A DNA stretch of 64,000 nucleotides from Rhizobium leguminosarum bv. viciae USDA 2370 (GTDB taxonomy: Bacteria; Pseudomonadota; Alphaproteobacteria; Rhizobiales; Rhizobiaceae): contig NZ_MRDL01000032.1 in NCBI RefSeq assembly GCF_002008365.1, forward strand, positions 123,862 to 187,861, in the 5' to 3' direction. The position numbers and the translations under genes were made by a program. Below the pieces are notes generated by a model, which was not told where the DNA came from, did not search any database, and worked only from the letters and a program-made list of their open reading frames with translations. Positions 1-8,788 of the stretch are shown in pieces. How positions within the stretch are numbered: position 1 is the stretch's first letter; every line of letters starts with the position of its first letter.

Positions 1-835
1 TGACAGAATAGCGGGACCGCGTCTCCTCCAGGGAGGTGCGCTTTATTTCTTGATACTGGTCCCGAACCCAGCCGGCCTTCACGTTGGGCATTACCTCAGC
101 GTAGGTCGGGATGCGCCCCGGCTCGATGGAATCGATCCAGACGAGATGCCACCCGTAACCTGATTTAACGGGACCAACCCACTTGCCCGCTGGAAGCTGG
201 AACAGCGCCTTGGAGAACTCAGGCCCGAATTCCTTCGCCATCTGGTCGGGGGTGGCGTCGCCATAGTGGTTCTGGAACATGAAGGGGTCGCCGACCGCTG
301 CAACTTCACTGGAGTCGGGTGATTTTCCTCCCAACAGAGCTAGAGCTGCCGCCGCGACCCCCTCGGTACCCCTCCCGTGTTTGTCCGTGGAAAAGTAGAG
401 ATGGCGGAAGGTAGCATGGGCGGGTAGCGCGAAGGTCTCCGCGTTCTTGTCAAACCATGCCTTCAGATCGGCATCCGTCGGTTCCTGCATGGAGGCAACA
501 TCCGAGGCGAGGAAGTCCATCTTCTGCGCCAGTCTGCGCTTGACCACCTCGTCGTCGCGGTCAAGACCGAGGGCTACGGCTTCCCGGAAGAGGATTTCCT
601 GCGTCACCTTCTGGTCGACAAGACCGCGAATCTGCTCGGGTGTCGGGGACGACCGTCCCTGCGCCAGCCAACTGATCGCCAGTTGCCGCAGGTCGTCCTT
701 CGTCAGAACGATCTGGTGCGTATTCGCCGCCTCTTCCTGTGACGGCGTCAGCAGGTGGTATGCGCCGAACAGGACCGCACCAACGACGAGGAAATGGAGC
801 AGCGGTTCGCGGAGGACTCGCCGCCACCCGCTCAT
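1..835 (-). CDS. PpiC-type (parvulin) peptidyl-prolyl isomerase, 3' end outside window
   Basis: Reverse-strand reading gives an open frame of about 278 codons from an ATG at 835 to the window edge. An N-terminal hydrophobic stretch (LLHFLVVGAVLFGAYHLL) suggests a membrane anchor with the rest periplasmic. A helical SurA/PpiC-like region follows, then a parvulin-like core with KEFGPEFSKALFQLPAGKW and PVKSGYGWHLVWIDSIEPGR, typical of PpiC rotamases that isomerise X-Pro bonds during export folding. The stop codon lies outside the window. It sits 72 bp downstream of the DUF3604 gene on the same strand and could be its dedicated folding helper. The family is clear from motifs; substrate and partner are inference. 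Confidence 0.8.
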   Translation of the reverse strand, partial: MSGWRRVLREPLLHFLVVGAVLFGAYHLLTPSQEEAANTHQIVLTKDDLRQLAISWLAQGRSSPTPEQIRGLVDQKVTQEILFREAVALGLDRDDEVVKRRLAQKMDFLASDVASMQEPTDADLKAWFDKNAETFALPAHATFRHLYFSTDKHGRGTEGVAAAALALLGGKSPDSSEVAAVGDPFMFQNHYGDATPDQMAKEFGPEFSKALFQLPAGKWVGPVKSGYGWHLVWIDSIEPGRIPTYAEVMPNVKAGWVRDQYQEIKRTSLEETRSRYSV

Positions 836-907
836 TGGCGACTCCCTTATCCATACATGACTGGCTTCAGGTGCGATGGGAAACAGTTCCACAGCGACTG
901 CCTCCGT

Positions 908-3115
908 TTACTGAATGACGGCCTGGACTTCATAGTTGGCGTAGCCGAATTCATTGCTTCTGGCGGCCACGAATTTATCTCCCGATGTGTAGACGGTCAG
1001 CTCGAACGGGCTCCCGTCGATCTTGGTGATGATGTGGCCATTCTTGATCTCGTAGTCGGCCGTCGATCCAGAGGTGCTCGGATGCATGATCTGCAAGACG
1101 TCGTCCGCGCTCGGCGCGCCACCGTTCAACTCGGTGATGACGCGTTGTCCATGCTCCCCAAACAGAACATCGAAAGTCTTCCCGGTCACCCTGTTGCGAA
1201 CTTTTGCCGTCTTGCCAACGACGAGTTTCTTCAGTCGATCATCTGTGAGCGCGACAGCTCCTGCCTTGGTCAGGTCTTCGACGGTTAGGCCGCGCTCCGC
1301 CTTGGCGACGGCAGCAGGCGTCGGCGTGTACCAGATCGGCGACGTCCACGCGCGCTCCTGAACCGTCGCGGCCACGCTGCTGGGCGGAAGTATGCCGAGC
1401 TTGGCGGCGTCATATGTGCTCCAGCGCGGTGTCGGAATTTGGAGAACACGCGAGTAGTAGAAGGCGTGCAGGCTGGGGTCGAACTCCGGGTCTGTCCATA
1501 CGGCCTTCAGTTCCACCGCGCCGATGTCGTTGGTGTAGGTCGCCTTTGTGATATCGACCGTGCTTCCAATCGGTGGCAGTTTCCCGGTGACCGGATCGGG
1601 CTGGCGGTTTCCAGCCCAGGCGACGTCGAATATCTTTTCGAATATCTGTCCCTGTTTCGTCCAGCCCTTGACGATCTGGATGCGATCGAGATTGCCGTCG
1701 TCGGGGTCTTTCACCGCCGACACGATGAAGGAAGGAACCTTGTCGTCGGCGGCAGGAAGATCGCCGCCCATCGGCACACCGCTGGCATAGGCGGTCTTCG
1801 CCCAATCCGCATTGGCGAGAACACCCTTGTCATAATCCCAGCCGCCGAACATCCGTGCCTGGATGCGCACGCCGCTGGTGGCGTAGACCTCCTTGCGTTG
1901 CATGGCATTGAAGATGGAGTCGCGGGTGTTCTGTTCCGCCCAGACGACGGTCAGACCAGAGGTTCCTGTTTCGAGGACATTCATTCCCGACGCGACCGTA
2001 CCCGCCAGTCGGGCGGCAGGGGTCGCGTCGATGAGGCCATGATCGCCGAAAAAGTTCGACTGCGAATAGGCCGTGACCGTGTTGTGCGAGTCCCCAGCAC
2101 CGACCACCCCGAACTTGTAAGGGTTGTAGCCGCGGGTCGCTTGCAGGGCCAAACCGTTCTCGTAGGCTTCACGGGCATAGCTGCCGTGAATTTTAGCCGT
2201 ACTGTTATCGATCCCGATCAGGTAGTTCATGATCTCGAAGTTGGCGAACTCGTCATTCGGCGAGAGATCGGGATGAGTTTCAGACGCACCCTTTACCTGC
2301 TTGAGTTCCGTCAACGGCTCGTTGGTCATTCGTTGTTGCGCCCAGGCGGCGTCGAGCGGATTGCCCTTGCTGTCGACATCGGTGGGAAACATGATGCCGT
2401 TCGACAGGTTCGCATTGTGGGAGATGGCCAGCACCTCGTTTCCGGCCTTTCGCTGACCGTCCATCCAGGTCCAGAGGTCTTCCGGATGGTCTGACTCGAG
2501 AGCCGAGAACGGCGCGGGCGGCACCTTCGCACAGTCCTTGAAGAAAACGTTGCGATGCATGTTCTGGTTATTGGGCATTGATGTCCACTCGTACGAGCAG
2601 AATGCAGTGAACTGGCCCGGTTTGTTGTACTTGTCAGCGATGGCGACGTTCTGCTTCCAAATAGAACCAGTAAGTTCCGGGTTCACCAGCTCGGAGAGCG
2701 GCTTGCCGCTGGCTATGCTGTCCGCCAGAAACGAGAAAATCTTCGTGGCAGGATTATCTTTGGTCACCTTCAACTTCGCCGCGATCGGCAGTTTGCTGAC
2801 CGGAGACGTGGGATCGTTAGCAAGCCTGATGACGCCGACATATTCCGAGTGATCGGTCACACCCTGAAAATCGAGGGGCGTCTTGATCTTAACGTCGAAC
2901 CCGGCCGGATGCTTGATGGTCTGGCCCATCGAGTACTGGTAGGCCTCTTCCGGTCCGGTAACCGTGTTGCCGATGATGTAAGCGTCCAATGACCAGCTCG
3001 TGTGCTGGTGGGTCTGCCCGAAGTATGCATGCCGCTCCTGCGCCGAAGCCGCTCCGACGCCCACCGTTAAAACCGTGGAAGATAACAAGAGAATTAGGAG
3101 ATTCGACTTGCGCAT
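908..3115 (-). CDS. Secreted DUF3604 family protein
   Basis: 735 residues. A signal peptide (hydrophobic LLILLLSSTVLTV, cleavage near ASA/QE) is followed by YFGQTHQHTSWSLDAY, the N-terminal signature of DUF3604 proteins, a PHP-like presumed metal-binding group of unknown biochemical role. Other conserved-looking stretches are GVTDHSEYVGV, CSYEWTS, ISHNANLSNG and GVVGAGDSHN, whose His and Asp residues could bind metal. The length fits the family (about 600-750). An AAGGGT-like ribosome site precedes the ATG. The protein is expected in the periplasm. The PpiC-type isomerase follows on the same strand, a likely two-gene unit. Family assignment is firm; function is unknown. Confidence 0.85.
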   Translation of the reverse strand: MRKSNLLILLLSSTVLTVGVGAASAQERHAYFGQTHQHTSWSLDAYIIGNTVTGPEEAYQYSMGQTIKHPAGFDVKIKTPLDFQGVTDHSEYVGVIRLANDPTSPVSKLPIAAKLKVTKDNPATKIFSFLADSIASGKPLSELVNPELTGSIWKQNVAIADKYNKPGQFTAFCSYEWTSMPNNQNMHRNVFFKDCAKVPPAPFSALESDHPEDLWTWMDGQRKAGNEVLAISHNANLSNGIMFPTDVDSKGNPLDAAWAQQRMTNEPLTELKQVKGASETHPDLSPNDEFANFEIMNYLIGIDNSTAKIHGSYAREAYENGLALQATRGYNPYKFGVVGAGDSHNTVTAYSQSNFFGDHGLIDATPAARLAGTVASGMNVLETGTSGLTVVWAEQNTRDSIFNAMQRKEVYATSGVRIQARMFGGWDYDKGVLANADWAKTAYASGVPMGGDLPAADDKVPSFIVSAVKDPDDGNLDRIQIVKGWTKQGQIFEKIFDVAWAGNRQPDPVTGKLPPIGSTVDITKATYTNDIGAVELKAVWTDPEFDPSLHAFYYSRVLQIPTPRWSTYDAAKLGILPPSSVAATVQERAWTSPIWYTPTPAAVAKAERGLTVEDLTKAGAVALTDDRLKKLVVGKTAKVRNRVTGKTFDVLFGEHGQRVITELNGGAPSADDVLQIMHPSTSGSTADYEIKNGHIITKIDGSPFELTVYTSGDKFVAARSNEFGYANYEVQAVIQ

Positions 3116-3161
3116 TGCTTCGACCCTTCATGAGTTGAGGTTTGCAGTCGTCATTGGAAGT

Positions 3162-3377
3162 TCAGCGGACAAGCTCGATTTCGGTTGGACGCCATTCCTT
3201 CGTGAAGAAGGGTTCGAGCGGGCTGTAGAGCCGCAGGATCGTGAACCAGCCCTTGCCGGGAACCGTCTGCACCCAGTTGCCTCGCTTGACGTATTTCGGC
3301 TGATCGGGGCCGAAATAGATCGTGATAGAGCCATCCGCGGCTGCGAGTAACGAGACCGTTCTTCTAAGCGCCGTCAT
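3162..3377 (-). pseudogene. C-terminal remnant of a DUF1214-type protein
   Basis: Only the last roughly 55 residues of a DUF1254/DUF1214 protein remain: DGSITIYFGPDQPKYVKRGN, NWVQTVPGKGWFTILRLYSP and LEPFFTKEWRPTEIELV match the end of that domain closely. Family members are usually over 300 residues, so the N-terminal part is gone. The first 15 or so residues of the open frame do not look like the family and are probably fortuitous. It lies 46 bp upstream of the DUF3604 gene on the same strand. Either a decaying relic or, less likely, a tiny translated leftover. Confidence 0.7.
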
Positions 3378-3663
3378 GATGTTCCCTCGGTTGCAGACCT
3401 ATCATCCAGCGGCTCTGTCATGCTGACTCAGGACACGGAGCTACTCATCGTGACCGTGCATCGCGAATGCGCAAGTATGTAACGGTAACATACGGGGTAG
3501 TTGGTGGTACGGGACGCTATGTTCGAAGCCATTTCTTGGATGGCGGAACTTCGGGTAGGTAAGAACTTGAGTGGTGTAGGTACGTGGACGGCGGTCGACA
3601 TCTGCAGCAAGTTACATCTGACGAAGGTAATGAAATCTGTGGTAGAAAGTCCCTCAAGAGCGC

Positions 3664-4190
3664 GTGAGGTGCAAGGCCGTGCAGAACGAATTGCCGCCAG
3701 GAGCCGCCGCTGCCTCGCCGCGTCCTGCTTCCAGTCCCGAAGAAATACGCGCTCAGCTCGACCGCATCGTCAGAAGTCCTGAATTCCCTCCATCGGGTCG
3801 AAGCGTCGCATTTTTCATCTATGTGATGGAGGAGGTCGCGCAGACCGTATCAACGGCTATTCCAGTGTTCAAACGCGGCGCGGGGTTCGCGCCCGGTTGT
3901 GCGCATCGAGGCCGGACGGCTGCGTCGGATACTGGAGCGATACTACCTCGTTGCAGGGTCAAAACGACCCGATCCTGATAGACATCCCGAAAGGCGGATA
4001 TGCGCCGTCTATCCGCTGGCGTGATCTGGCTCCAGATGCTGTCGTGGTCATGTCTGAGGAAGACGCTGCGATGGCGACGGCAGGCCCTGGCCTCCGCCTG
4101 CCTGCCGTGCGACGGAGATGGCTGGCTCTCGCACCGGGAGCGGTCGTCATCGGAAGCAGCTACGCGCTGGCCCAGCAATCTATCTCGACG
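3664..4190 (+). pseudogene. Remnant of a CadC/cyclase-type N-terminal DNA-binding domain
   Basis: Homology to the N-terminal segment found on rhizobial TPR/adenylate-cyclase-like proteins is spread over all three forward frames. Frame one carries IRAQLDRIVRSPEFPPSGRS and IPVFKRGAGF. Frame two carries VVRIEAGRLRRILERYYLVA from 3896. Frame three carries QNDPILIDIPKGGYAPSIRW from about 3960. At least two frameshifts have therefore accumulated and no C-terminal cyclase or TPR region follows. The order of the blocks matches the intact family, so this is a decayed gene rather than chance. Confidence 0.75.
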
Positions 4191-4361
4191 AGGGGCGTTT
4201 CAGGTTCAATACCAAGGCCGACGCTGCAACGCCGATCGAACGCAGCCTTAGAGCGGCGCGCCGAGCATAGGGTTCCTCATTTCAAACTGCTACTCGCCTG
4301 TCAGCGTAGCGTTGCCCGTGCGAGATCACGTCGTGGGCCTGCAAAGCATAGGCTACGATTG

Positions 4362-4637
4362 CTAAAGCTCGTCTGCCTGCGACACCGGAGACAATGGTCG
4401 ACCATAGGGCTCGCGTGATGTCACCATAATCTGGTCGTTCACCAGTGGCCGGGCGAGCGTCTTCGCTTCCTTCCAGTGCGTACGAATCCAGACATCCGTT
4501 TCCTCCTTCGTTAGGAGCAGGACCGGCATTGCCTTCTGATGGATCGGCTTGACCACATCGGGCCGACAAGACACACCCTTGGCGCTGTTCGTGTCTACGA
4601 AAGACTGTTTTCTGGCGATTCGGACGACTGTGGCCAT
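4362..4637 (-). pseudogene. C-terminal fragment of an SRAP (YedK/HMCES-like) protein
   Basis: The stretch VVKPIHQKAMPVLLLTKEET followed by DVWIRTHWKEAKTLARPLVN resembles the C-terminal third of SOS-response-associated peptidases (SRAP, DUF159). These form covalent links to abasic sites in single-stranded DNA. The catalytic N-terminal MCGR start, with its nucleophilic Cys2, is absent. What precedes the homologous block (ARKQSFVDTNSAKGVSC) fits only loosely. With the two preceding relics it marks 3.1-4.7 kb as a decaying segment. Confidence 0.6.
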
Positions 4638-5203
4638 TTGACATTATATCTTGGTGGACGCTGCTACAGAGGACGAACCGTCGATAAAACTAAACTCGCT
4701 CCACAAACGGTAAGATTACTTCAGACACTCGAGCCCGTTCGTCTGTTTTGAAAACCAACAAGTGTAACCCTTGGCTGCCGTTTATAAGCGAATTGTCGGT
4801 CCGAGATCGACGTCTTCCATTCAGCAGGACCGCGAGGTCTTGAAAAAGCGATGACAGCCCTCGTGATGTCGGCACGGTAGCGCTCCCGTGCGTTTCGCAC
4901 GAGACACACCGAGTTCTTTATTTTTCACGGCTCCTTTCGAGCGCTTTTGGAGACGACCCCGATAAGTGGCCCCTTTGTCGGCGCTTCTCCAGCGCAGATT
5001 TGCCACCTCGATCTCGGTGCAGGCGTTAACAAAACCGCCGTTGAGCACAACCAAAAAAAATTTCGCAAGGTCGATTTTTTGAAGATTCGGCCGCCGAAAA
5101 CGCCCTGTTTTCAGGGGTTTCTCGGCGGCCGAATCATTGCAACCAGTTTAAAAAAGTTGTCAAAGGAACTGACGTACGTGTCAGAGGTATGTGACGAACC
5201 GCA
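4638..5203. other. Non-coding interval with a long imperfect hairpin
   Basis: No convincing gene is visible in these 566 bases; short open frames have no family resemblance or ribosome site. The main structure is an inverted repeat at 5084-5097 and 5122-5135 (GATTCGGCCGCCGA / TCGGCGGCCGAATC, perfect 14-bp arms). The arms enclose a second, nearly perfect inner stem (AAACGCCCTG / CAGGGGTTT). No T-run follows on either strand, so it is not a typical terminator, although it lies 69 bp past the stop of the sulfhydrylase gene. Confidence 0.5.
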
Positions 5204-6487
5204 TCAGATCTTCGAGAGCGCCTGTTCAAGATCGGCGATGATGTCCTTGACGTCTTCGATGCCGACGGAAAGGCGTACCACGTCGGGGCCGGCGCCGGCA
5301 GCGATCCGCTGCTCGTCGGTCAACTGCCGGTGCGTCGTCGAGGCCGGATGGATGACGAGCGAACGGGTGTCGCCGATATTGGCAAGATGGGAAAAGAGCT
5401 CCAGCCCCTCGACCAGCGTCTTGCCCGCCTCATAGCCGCCCTTGACGCCAAAGGTGAAGACGGAGCCTGCGCCCTTCGGCGAGTAGCGCTGCTGCAAGGC
5501 ATGGTTCGGGTCGTCGTCGAGACCGGCATAATTGACCCAGGCGATCTTGCTGTGCGCCTTCAGCCACTTCGCGACGGCGATCGCATTGTCGCTGTGGCGC
5601 TGCATCCTGAGCGGCAGCGTCTCGATGCCGGTCAGGATCAGGAAGGCGTTGAAGGGCGAGATCGCCGGCCCGAGATCGCGCAGGCCGAGCACGCGGGCAG
5701 CGATCGCAAAGGCGAAATTGCCGAAGGTCGCGTGCAGGACCATGCCGTTATATTCCGGCCGCGGGCTCGACAGCATCGGGTAATTGCCGGATTTCGACCA
5801 GTCGAAGGTGCCGCCGTCGACGATGAGGCCACCCATCGAGTTGCCGTGGCCGCCAAGAAACTTCGTCAGTGAATGCACGACGATGTCGGCGCCATGCTCG
5901 ATCGGACGGATGAAATAGGGTGTCGCCATCGTATTGTCGACGATCAGCGGCAGGCCGTGGCGATGCGCGACGTCGGCGATGGCAGCGATATCGACGAAGG
6001 TGCCGCCGGGATTGGCCAGGCTCTCGATGAAGATGCCGCGCGTCTTGTCGTCGATCTGGCTTTCGAAGCTTGCCGGATCGGCGGCATCGGCCCAGCGCAC
6101 CTGCCAGCCGAAATTCTCGAAGGCGTGGCCGAACTGGTTGATCGAGCCGCCGTAGAGCTGGCGGGCAGCGATGAAATTCTCGCCAGGACGCATGATATTG
6201 TGGAAGACGATCACCTGCGCCGCATGGCCGGAGGCGACGGCAAGGGCGGCCGTGCCGCCCTCGAGCGCTGCGACGCGCTCCTCGAGCACGGCCTGTGTCG
6301 GGTTCATGATGCGGGTGTAGATGTTGCCGAAAGCCTGCAGACCGAAGAGGGCGGCGGCATGATCGGAATCATTGAAGACGAAAGCGGTCGTCTGGTAGAT
6401 CGGCGTTACCCGCGCGCCGGTCGCCGGGTCGGGCTGCGCGCCGGCGTGGATCGCCAACGTGTTGAATCCCGGATCATTCTTGGCCAT
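5204..6487 (-). CDS. metY: O-acetylhomoserine (thiol)-lyase, PLP enzyme
   Basis: 427 residues of the Cys/Met-metabolism PLP family. It condenses O-acetylhomoserine with sulfide (or methanethiol) to homocysteine (or methionine) in the cytosol. Seen: the opening FNTLAIHAGAQPDPATGARV typical of MetY/MetZ, YTRIMNPTQAVLEER, LYGGSINQF, and the PLP lysine in VHSLTKFLGGHG (K209). The GNSMGGLIVDGG insertion and length near 430 favour O-acetylhomoserine sulfhydrylase over shorter cystathionine enzymes. Rhizobia also call this gene metZ. The start is fixed by a GGGAGG ribosome site 5 nt upstream, which lies inside a hairpin (see the separate entry). Confidence 0.93.
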   Translation of the reverse strand: MAKNDPGFNTLAIHAGAQPDPATGARVTPIYQTTAFVFNDSDHAAALFGLQAFGNIYTRIMNPTQAVLEERVAALEGGTAALAVASGHAAQVIVFHNIMRPGENFIAARQLYGGSINQFGHAFENFGWQVRWADAADPASFESQIDDKTRGIFIESLANPGGTFVDIAAIADVAHRHGLPLIVDNTMATPYFIRPIEHGADIVVHSLTKFLGGHGNSMGGLIVDGGTFDWSKSGNYPMLSSPRPEYNGMVLHATFGNFAFAIAARVLGLRDLGPAISPFNAFLILTGIETLPLRMQRHSDNAIAVAKWLKAHSKIAWVNYAGLDDDPNHALQQRYSPKGAGSVFTFGVKGGYEAGKTLVEGLELFSHLANIGDTRSLVIHPASTTHRQLTDEQRIAAGAGPDVVRLSVGIEDVKDIIADLEQALSKI

Positions 6488-6492
6488 GTCGT

Positions 6493-6516
6493 CCTCCCGT
6501 TATTGCTGACGGGAGG
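6493..6516 (-). promoter_or_regulatory. Hairpin enclosing the metY ribosome-binding site
   Basis: On the mRNA strand CCTCCCGT, an 8-nt loop and ACGGGAGG form a perfect 8-bp stem whose 3' arm is the ribosome site of metY, six bases before the ATG at 6487. Pairing would hide the ribosome site, so translation could be controlled by structure. I do not see the conserved SAM-II riboswitch core that often precedes methionine genes in alphaproteobacteria. Structure seen; regulation inferred. Confidence 0.5.
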
Positions 6517-6604
6517 GATCATAGCCTCTCGCGAACGAAAGTTAATCGCGATCCGTTTCAACCCATGGGCGTTCCGTGGAAAATCCGTCTCCGCGAACCG
6601 CAAC

Positions 6605-7033
6605 TCAGGCAATGAGACGAGGATATTCGATCGCGGGGCAGCGGTTCATCACCACCTTGATGCCGGCGGCCTCCGCCTTTGCCGCTGCCGCATCGTCGCG
6701 GACACCAAGTTGAGACCAGATGATCTTCGGCAGCGGCCTCAGCGCCAGCGCCTCCTCGACGACTCCGTCCAGATATTCGGAAGCGCGAAATACGTCGACC
6801 ATGTCGATCGGCATGGGAACGTCGGCGAGCCGGGCATACACGGTACGGCCCTGGATCTGTTTGCCCGCCTGCCCCGGATTGACAGGAATGACCTCGTAGC
6901 CGCGCGACAACAGATAGCCCATGACGCCGTTGCTCGGCCGGGCCGGATTGGGTGAGGCGCCGGTCAGCGCGATGGTCTTTACCGAATGCAGAATTCCGGC
7001 CAGGTAATCATCCGTGTAGACGTCGTGATTCAT
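6605..7033 (-). CDS. CoA-binding (Rossmann-fold) domain protein
   Basis: 142 residues starting at MNHDVYTDDYLAGIL. The segment IALTGASPNPARPSNGVMGYL, then GYEVIPVNPGQAGKQIQGRT, is the nucleotide-binding start of the CoA_binding_2 family (YccU-like), which is also the N-terminal fold of succinyl-CoA ligase alpha. Further family features are VDVFRASEYLDGVVEEAL, IIWSQLGVRDDAAAAKAEAA and MNRCPAIEYPRL. Length is normal for stand-alone members. A GGAGTGGAGA stretch upstream of the ATG supports this start over a longer frame. It lies upstream of metY on the same strand with a 117-bp gap. Exact role unknown. Confidence 0.85.
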   Translation of the reverse strand: MNHDVYTDDYLAGILHSVKTIALTGASPNPARPSNGVMGYLLSRGYEVIPVNPGQAGKQIQGRTVYARLADVPMPIDMVDVFRASEYLDGVVEEALALRPLPKIIWSQLGVRDDAAAAKAEAAGIKVVMNRCPAIEYPRLIA

Positions 7034-7151
7034 ATCCGTTTCTCCACTCCCGAAAGCCCTTCGCCACGGCGCGCAGTTTTTTTGCGTTTCCGTGAAACCG
7101 GCTGGGCATCTTTTCCGTATATATGAATGGATACTCCCTGAGGATGATTCG

Positions 7152-7475
7152 ATGAAAAAAATCGCTCTTGCCCTCATGCTCGTGCTCGCCGCATCGCCGG
7201 CGCTGGCGATCTCGCGCTACAATCCGCTCACCATGAGCTGTGCCAGCGTGCGCGCCGCCATCCACAATCAGGGCGCCGTCATCTTCCGCTACCAATCTCC
7301 CCGTGGCTTGCCGCTCTACGATCGCTATGTCCGCAATAGCAATTATTGCGACGCGACCGACTATGCGGAATGGACGCATATCCCCTCAAAGGACAATCCG
7401 CGCTGCCAGGTCCTGAACTGCCAGAGCATGGACAACCTTGACGGGATGCTCTTCGTTCCGCATCATCAGCTTTGA
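7152..7475 (+). CDS. Small secreted protein with four cysteines, unknown function
   Basis: 107 residues. A signal peptide (MKKIALALMLVLAASPALA) should be cut before ISRYN, giving a mature protein of about 88 residues with four Cys (MSCAS, NYCDA, PRCQV, LNCQS), probably two disulfides in the periplasm. I know of similar hypothetical proteins in rhizobia but no function. The start at 7152 is preferred over an in-frame one 60 bases earlier because it begins the signal peptide and follows GAGGATGATTCG. A terminator-like hairpin follows at 7513. Confidence 0.75.
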   Translation: MKKIALALMLVLAASPALAISRYNPLTMSCASVRAAIHNQGAVIFRYQSPRGLPLYDRYVRNSNYCDATDYAEWTHIPSKDNPRCQVLNCQSMDNLDGMLFVPHHQL

Positions 7476-7512
7476 TGTTTTCAACGTCATGACAGCCGCC
7501 GAAACTGTACGT

Positions 7513-7535
7513 CTTTCGCGTTTGCGAAAGGTTTT
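7513..7535 (+). terminator. Probable terminator of the small secreted protein gene
   Basis: CTTTCGC, loop GTTT, GCGAAAG (perfect 7-bp stem) followed by GTTTTGG, 38 bp past the stop codon of the 107-residue secreted protein. The T-run is short. Confidence 0.5.
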
Positions 7536-7951
7536 GGCTCAATTGTGCGCTGCGATTTCTTGAAGATTGCACAATCGGAAGCTTCAATTTCCCCCTATGT
7601 CAAAGCTATAGAATAATATCTATATTTCAGCAGCATAGAATAATCGGCTCCCTCGCTCCTGTAGATATTTTCTCTTTTTGTTCGTGGTAATTCCGCTCTT
7701 TGTTCTTCCATCCATTAGAAACATCTCATAGTTGAAAGGATCGCGCGGATTGAACGCATGTCGCGCGCACGTAAAAATTGCTCCAATGCCCCGCCATTGT
7801 TCACATAGTGGAAGGATGCTATTCGACATATGAACGCATAAGCGACCGCAGCCGTACATTTTCGTGCAAATCCCAGTTGTCTTTTCAGGAATTTGAAACG
7901 CCGAAGGCGAGACGTATTCCGCTTCCTGTCATCCTTTCCGGATTTACTCCC
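7536..7951. other. Non-coding interval, AT-richer than surroundings
   Basis: About 415 bases between the terminator and the most likely start of the EamA transporter. No open frame here shows a ribosome site with recognisable protein content. An upstream in-frame ATG-like start at 7778 would add 58 residues to the transporter that do not resemble a membrane protein start. It probably holds the transporter's promoter, but I cannot point to convincing -35/-10 boxes. Confidence 0.4.
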
Positions 7952-8788
7952 TTGCCTCTCGACGTCATCCTGCTCGTTCTCTTCGGCGCACTGCTGCACG
8001 CGACATGGAACGCCATCGTCAAGGCGGGGAGTGATAAATCCCTGGATGCGGCGCTGATCTCTGCCGGCGGCGCTGTTTCGGCGTTGCCTTTCCTGGCGTT
8101 CCTGCCGTTGCCGCACGCCTCGGCCTGGCCGTTCATCGGCGCCTCTGCCATCCTGCAGTTCGCTTATTTCCAGTTGGTCGCCGCCGCCTACCGGGCCGGC
8201 GATATCGGTCTCGTCTATCCGCTGATGCGCGGCTGCGCACCGCTACTGATCGCCGCGACAAGCGGTTTCATCCTGAAGGAAAATCTTTCCAGCGGCGCCC
8301 TTGCCGGCACGATGACGATTTGCGCCGGCGTCCTCACGCTCGCTCTGGAGGCACGGCGCGGCAGCAGCCGCGCCGTCATGCTGTCGCTTGCCAATGCCTG
8401 TGTCATCGCCAGCTACACCTATGTCGACGGCATCGGCGCGCGTATCTCCGGCAATGCGGTTTCCTACACTTTGTGGATGTCGCTGCTGCCACCCGTCCTA
8501 CTGTTTTCCTGGGCGGTTTCGCAACGCGGCACTGTCGCCGTCGTGCGTCACGTTCGTCGCAACTGGTGGCGCGGCCTCATCGGCGGCGCCGGCTCGATCG
8601 CCTCCTATGGGCTGGCACTCTGGGCGATGACGAAAGCCCCGGTCGCGACCGTCGCAGCGCTGCGGGAAACCGCGATCCTCTTTGCGCTGGTGATCTCGAT
8701 CACCGTCTTCAAGGAAAAAGCCAGCATCTGGCGCTACGTCGCCGGCGTCGTCATCGCCATCGGCGGGCTGATTTTGAAACTGGCGTAG
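7952..8788 (+). CDS. EamA/DMT-family membrane transporter
   Basis: About 278 residues with ten predicted membrane segments in two EamA repeats. LVLFGALLHATWNAIVKAGSDK at the N-terminus, split by the membrane pattern, and YPLMRGCAPLLIA at the end of the first repeat are typical of drug/metabolite transporters. The substrate cannot be inferred. The frame is open upstream, but the extra residues are hydrophilic and unlike the family, so the TTG at 7952 (encoding ...PLDVILLVLFG) is my preferred start; 7778 is the alternative. Its stop codon directly abuts the stop of the convergent enoyl-CoA hydratase gene with no base between. Confidence 0.8.
   Translation: MPLDVILLVLFGALLHATWNAIVKAGSDKSLDAALISAGGAVSALPFLAFLPLPHASAWPFIGASAILQFAYFQLVAAAYRAGDIGLVYPLMRGCAPLLIAATSGFILKENLSSGALAGTMTICAGVLTLALEARRGSSRAVMLSLANACVIASYTYVDGIGARISGNAVSYTLWMSLLPPVLLFSWAVSQRGTVAVVRHVRRNWWRGLIGGAGSIASYGLALWAMTKAPVATVAALRETAILFALVISITVFKEKASIWRYVAGVVIAIGGLILKLA

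Noticed and set aside
1439..2494. Open frame of 351 codons on the plus strand
   Set aside because: Antisense of the DUF3604 gene, which has a signal peptide and family signatures.
6488..6604. SAM-II riboswitch upstream of metY
   Set aside because: The conserved core expected for SAM-II is not visible by eye; only the ribosome-site hairpin is clear. A covariance-model search would decide.
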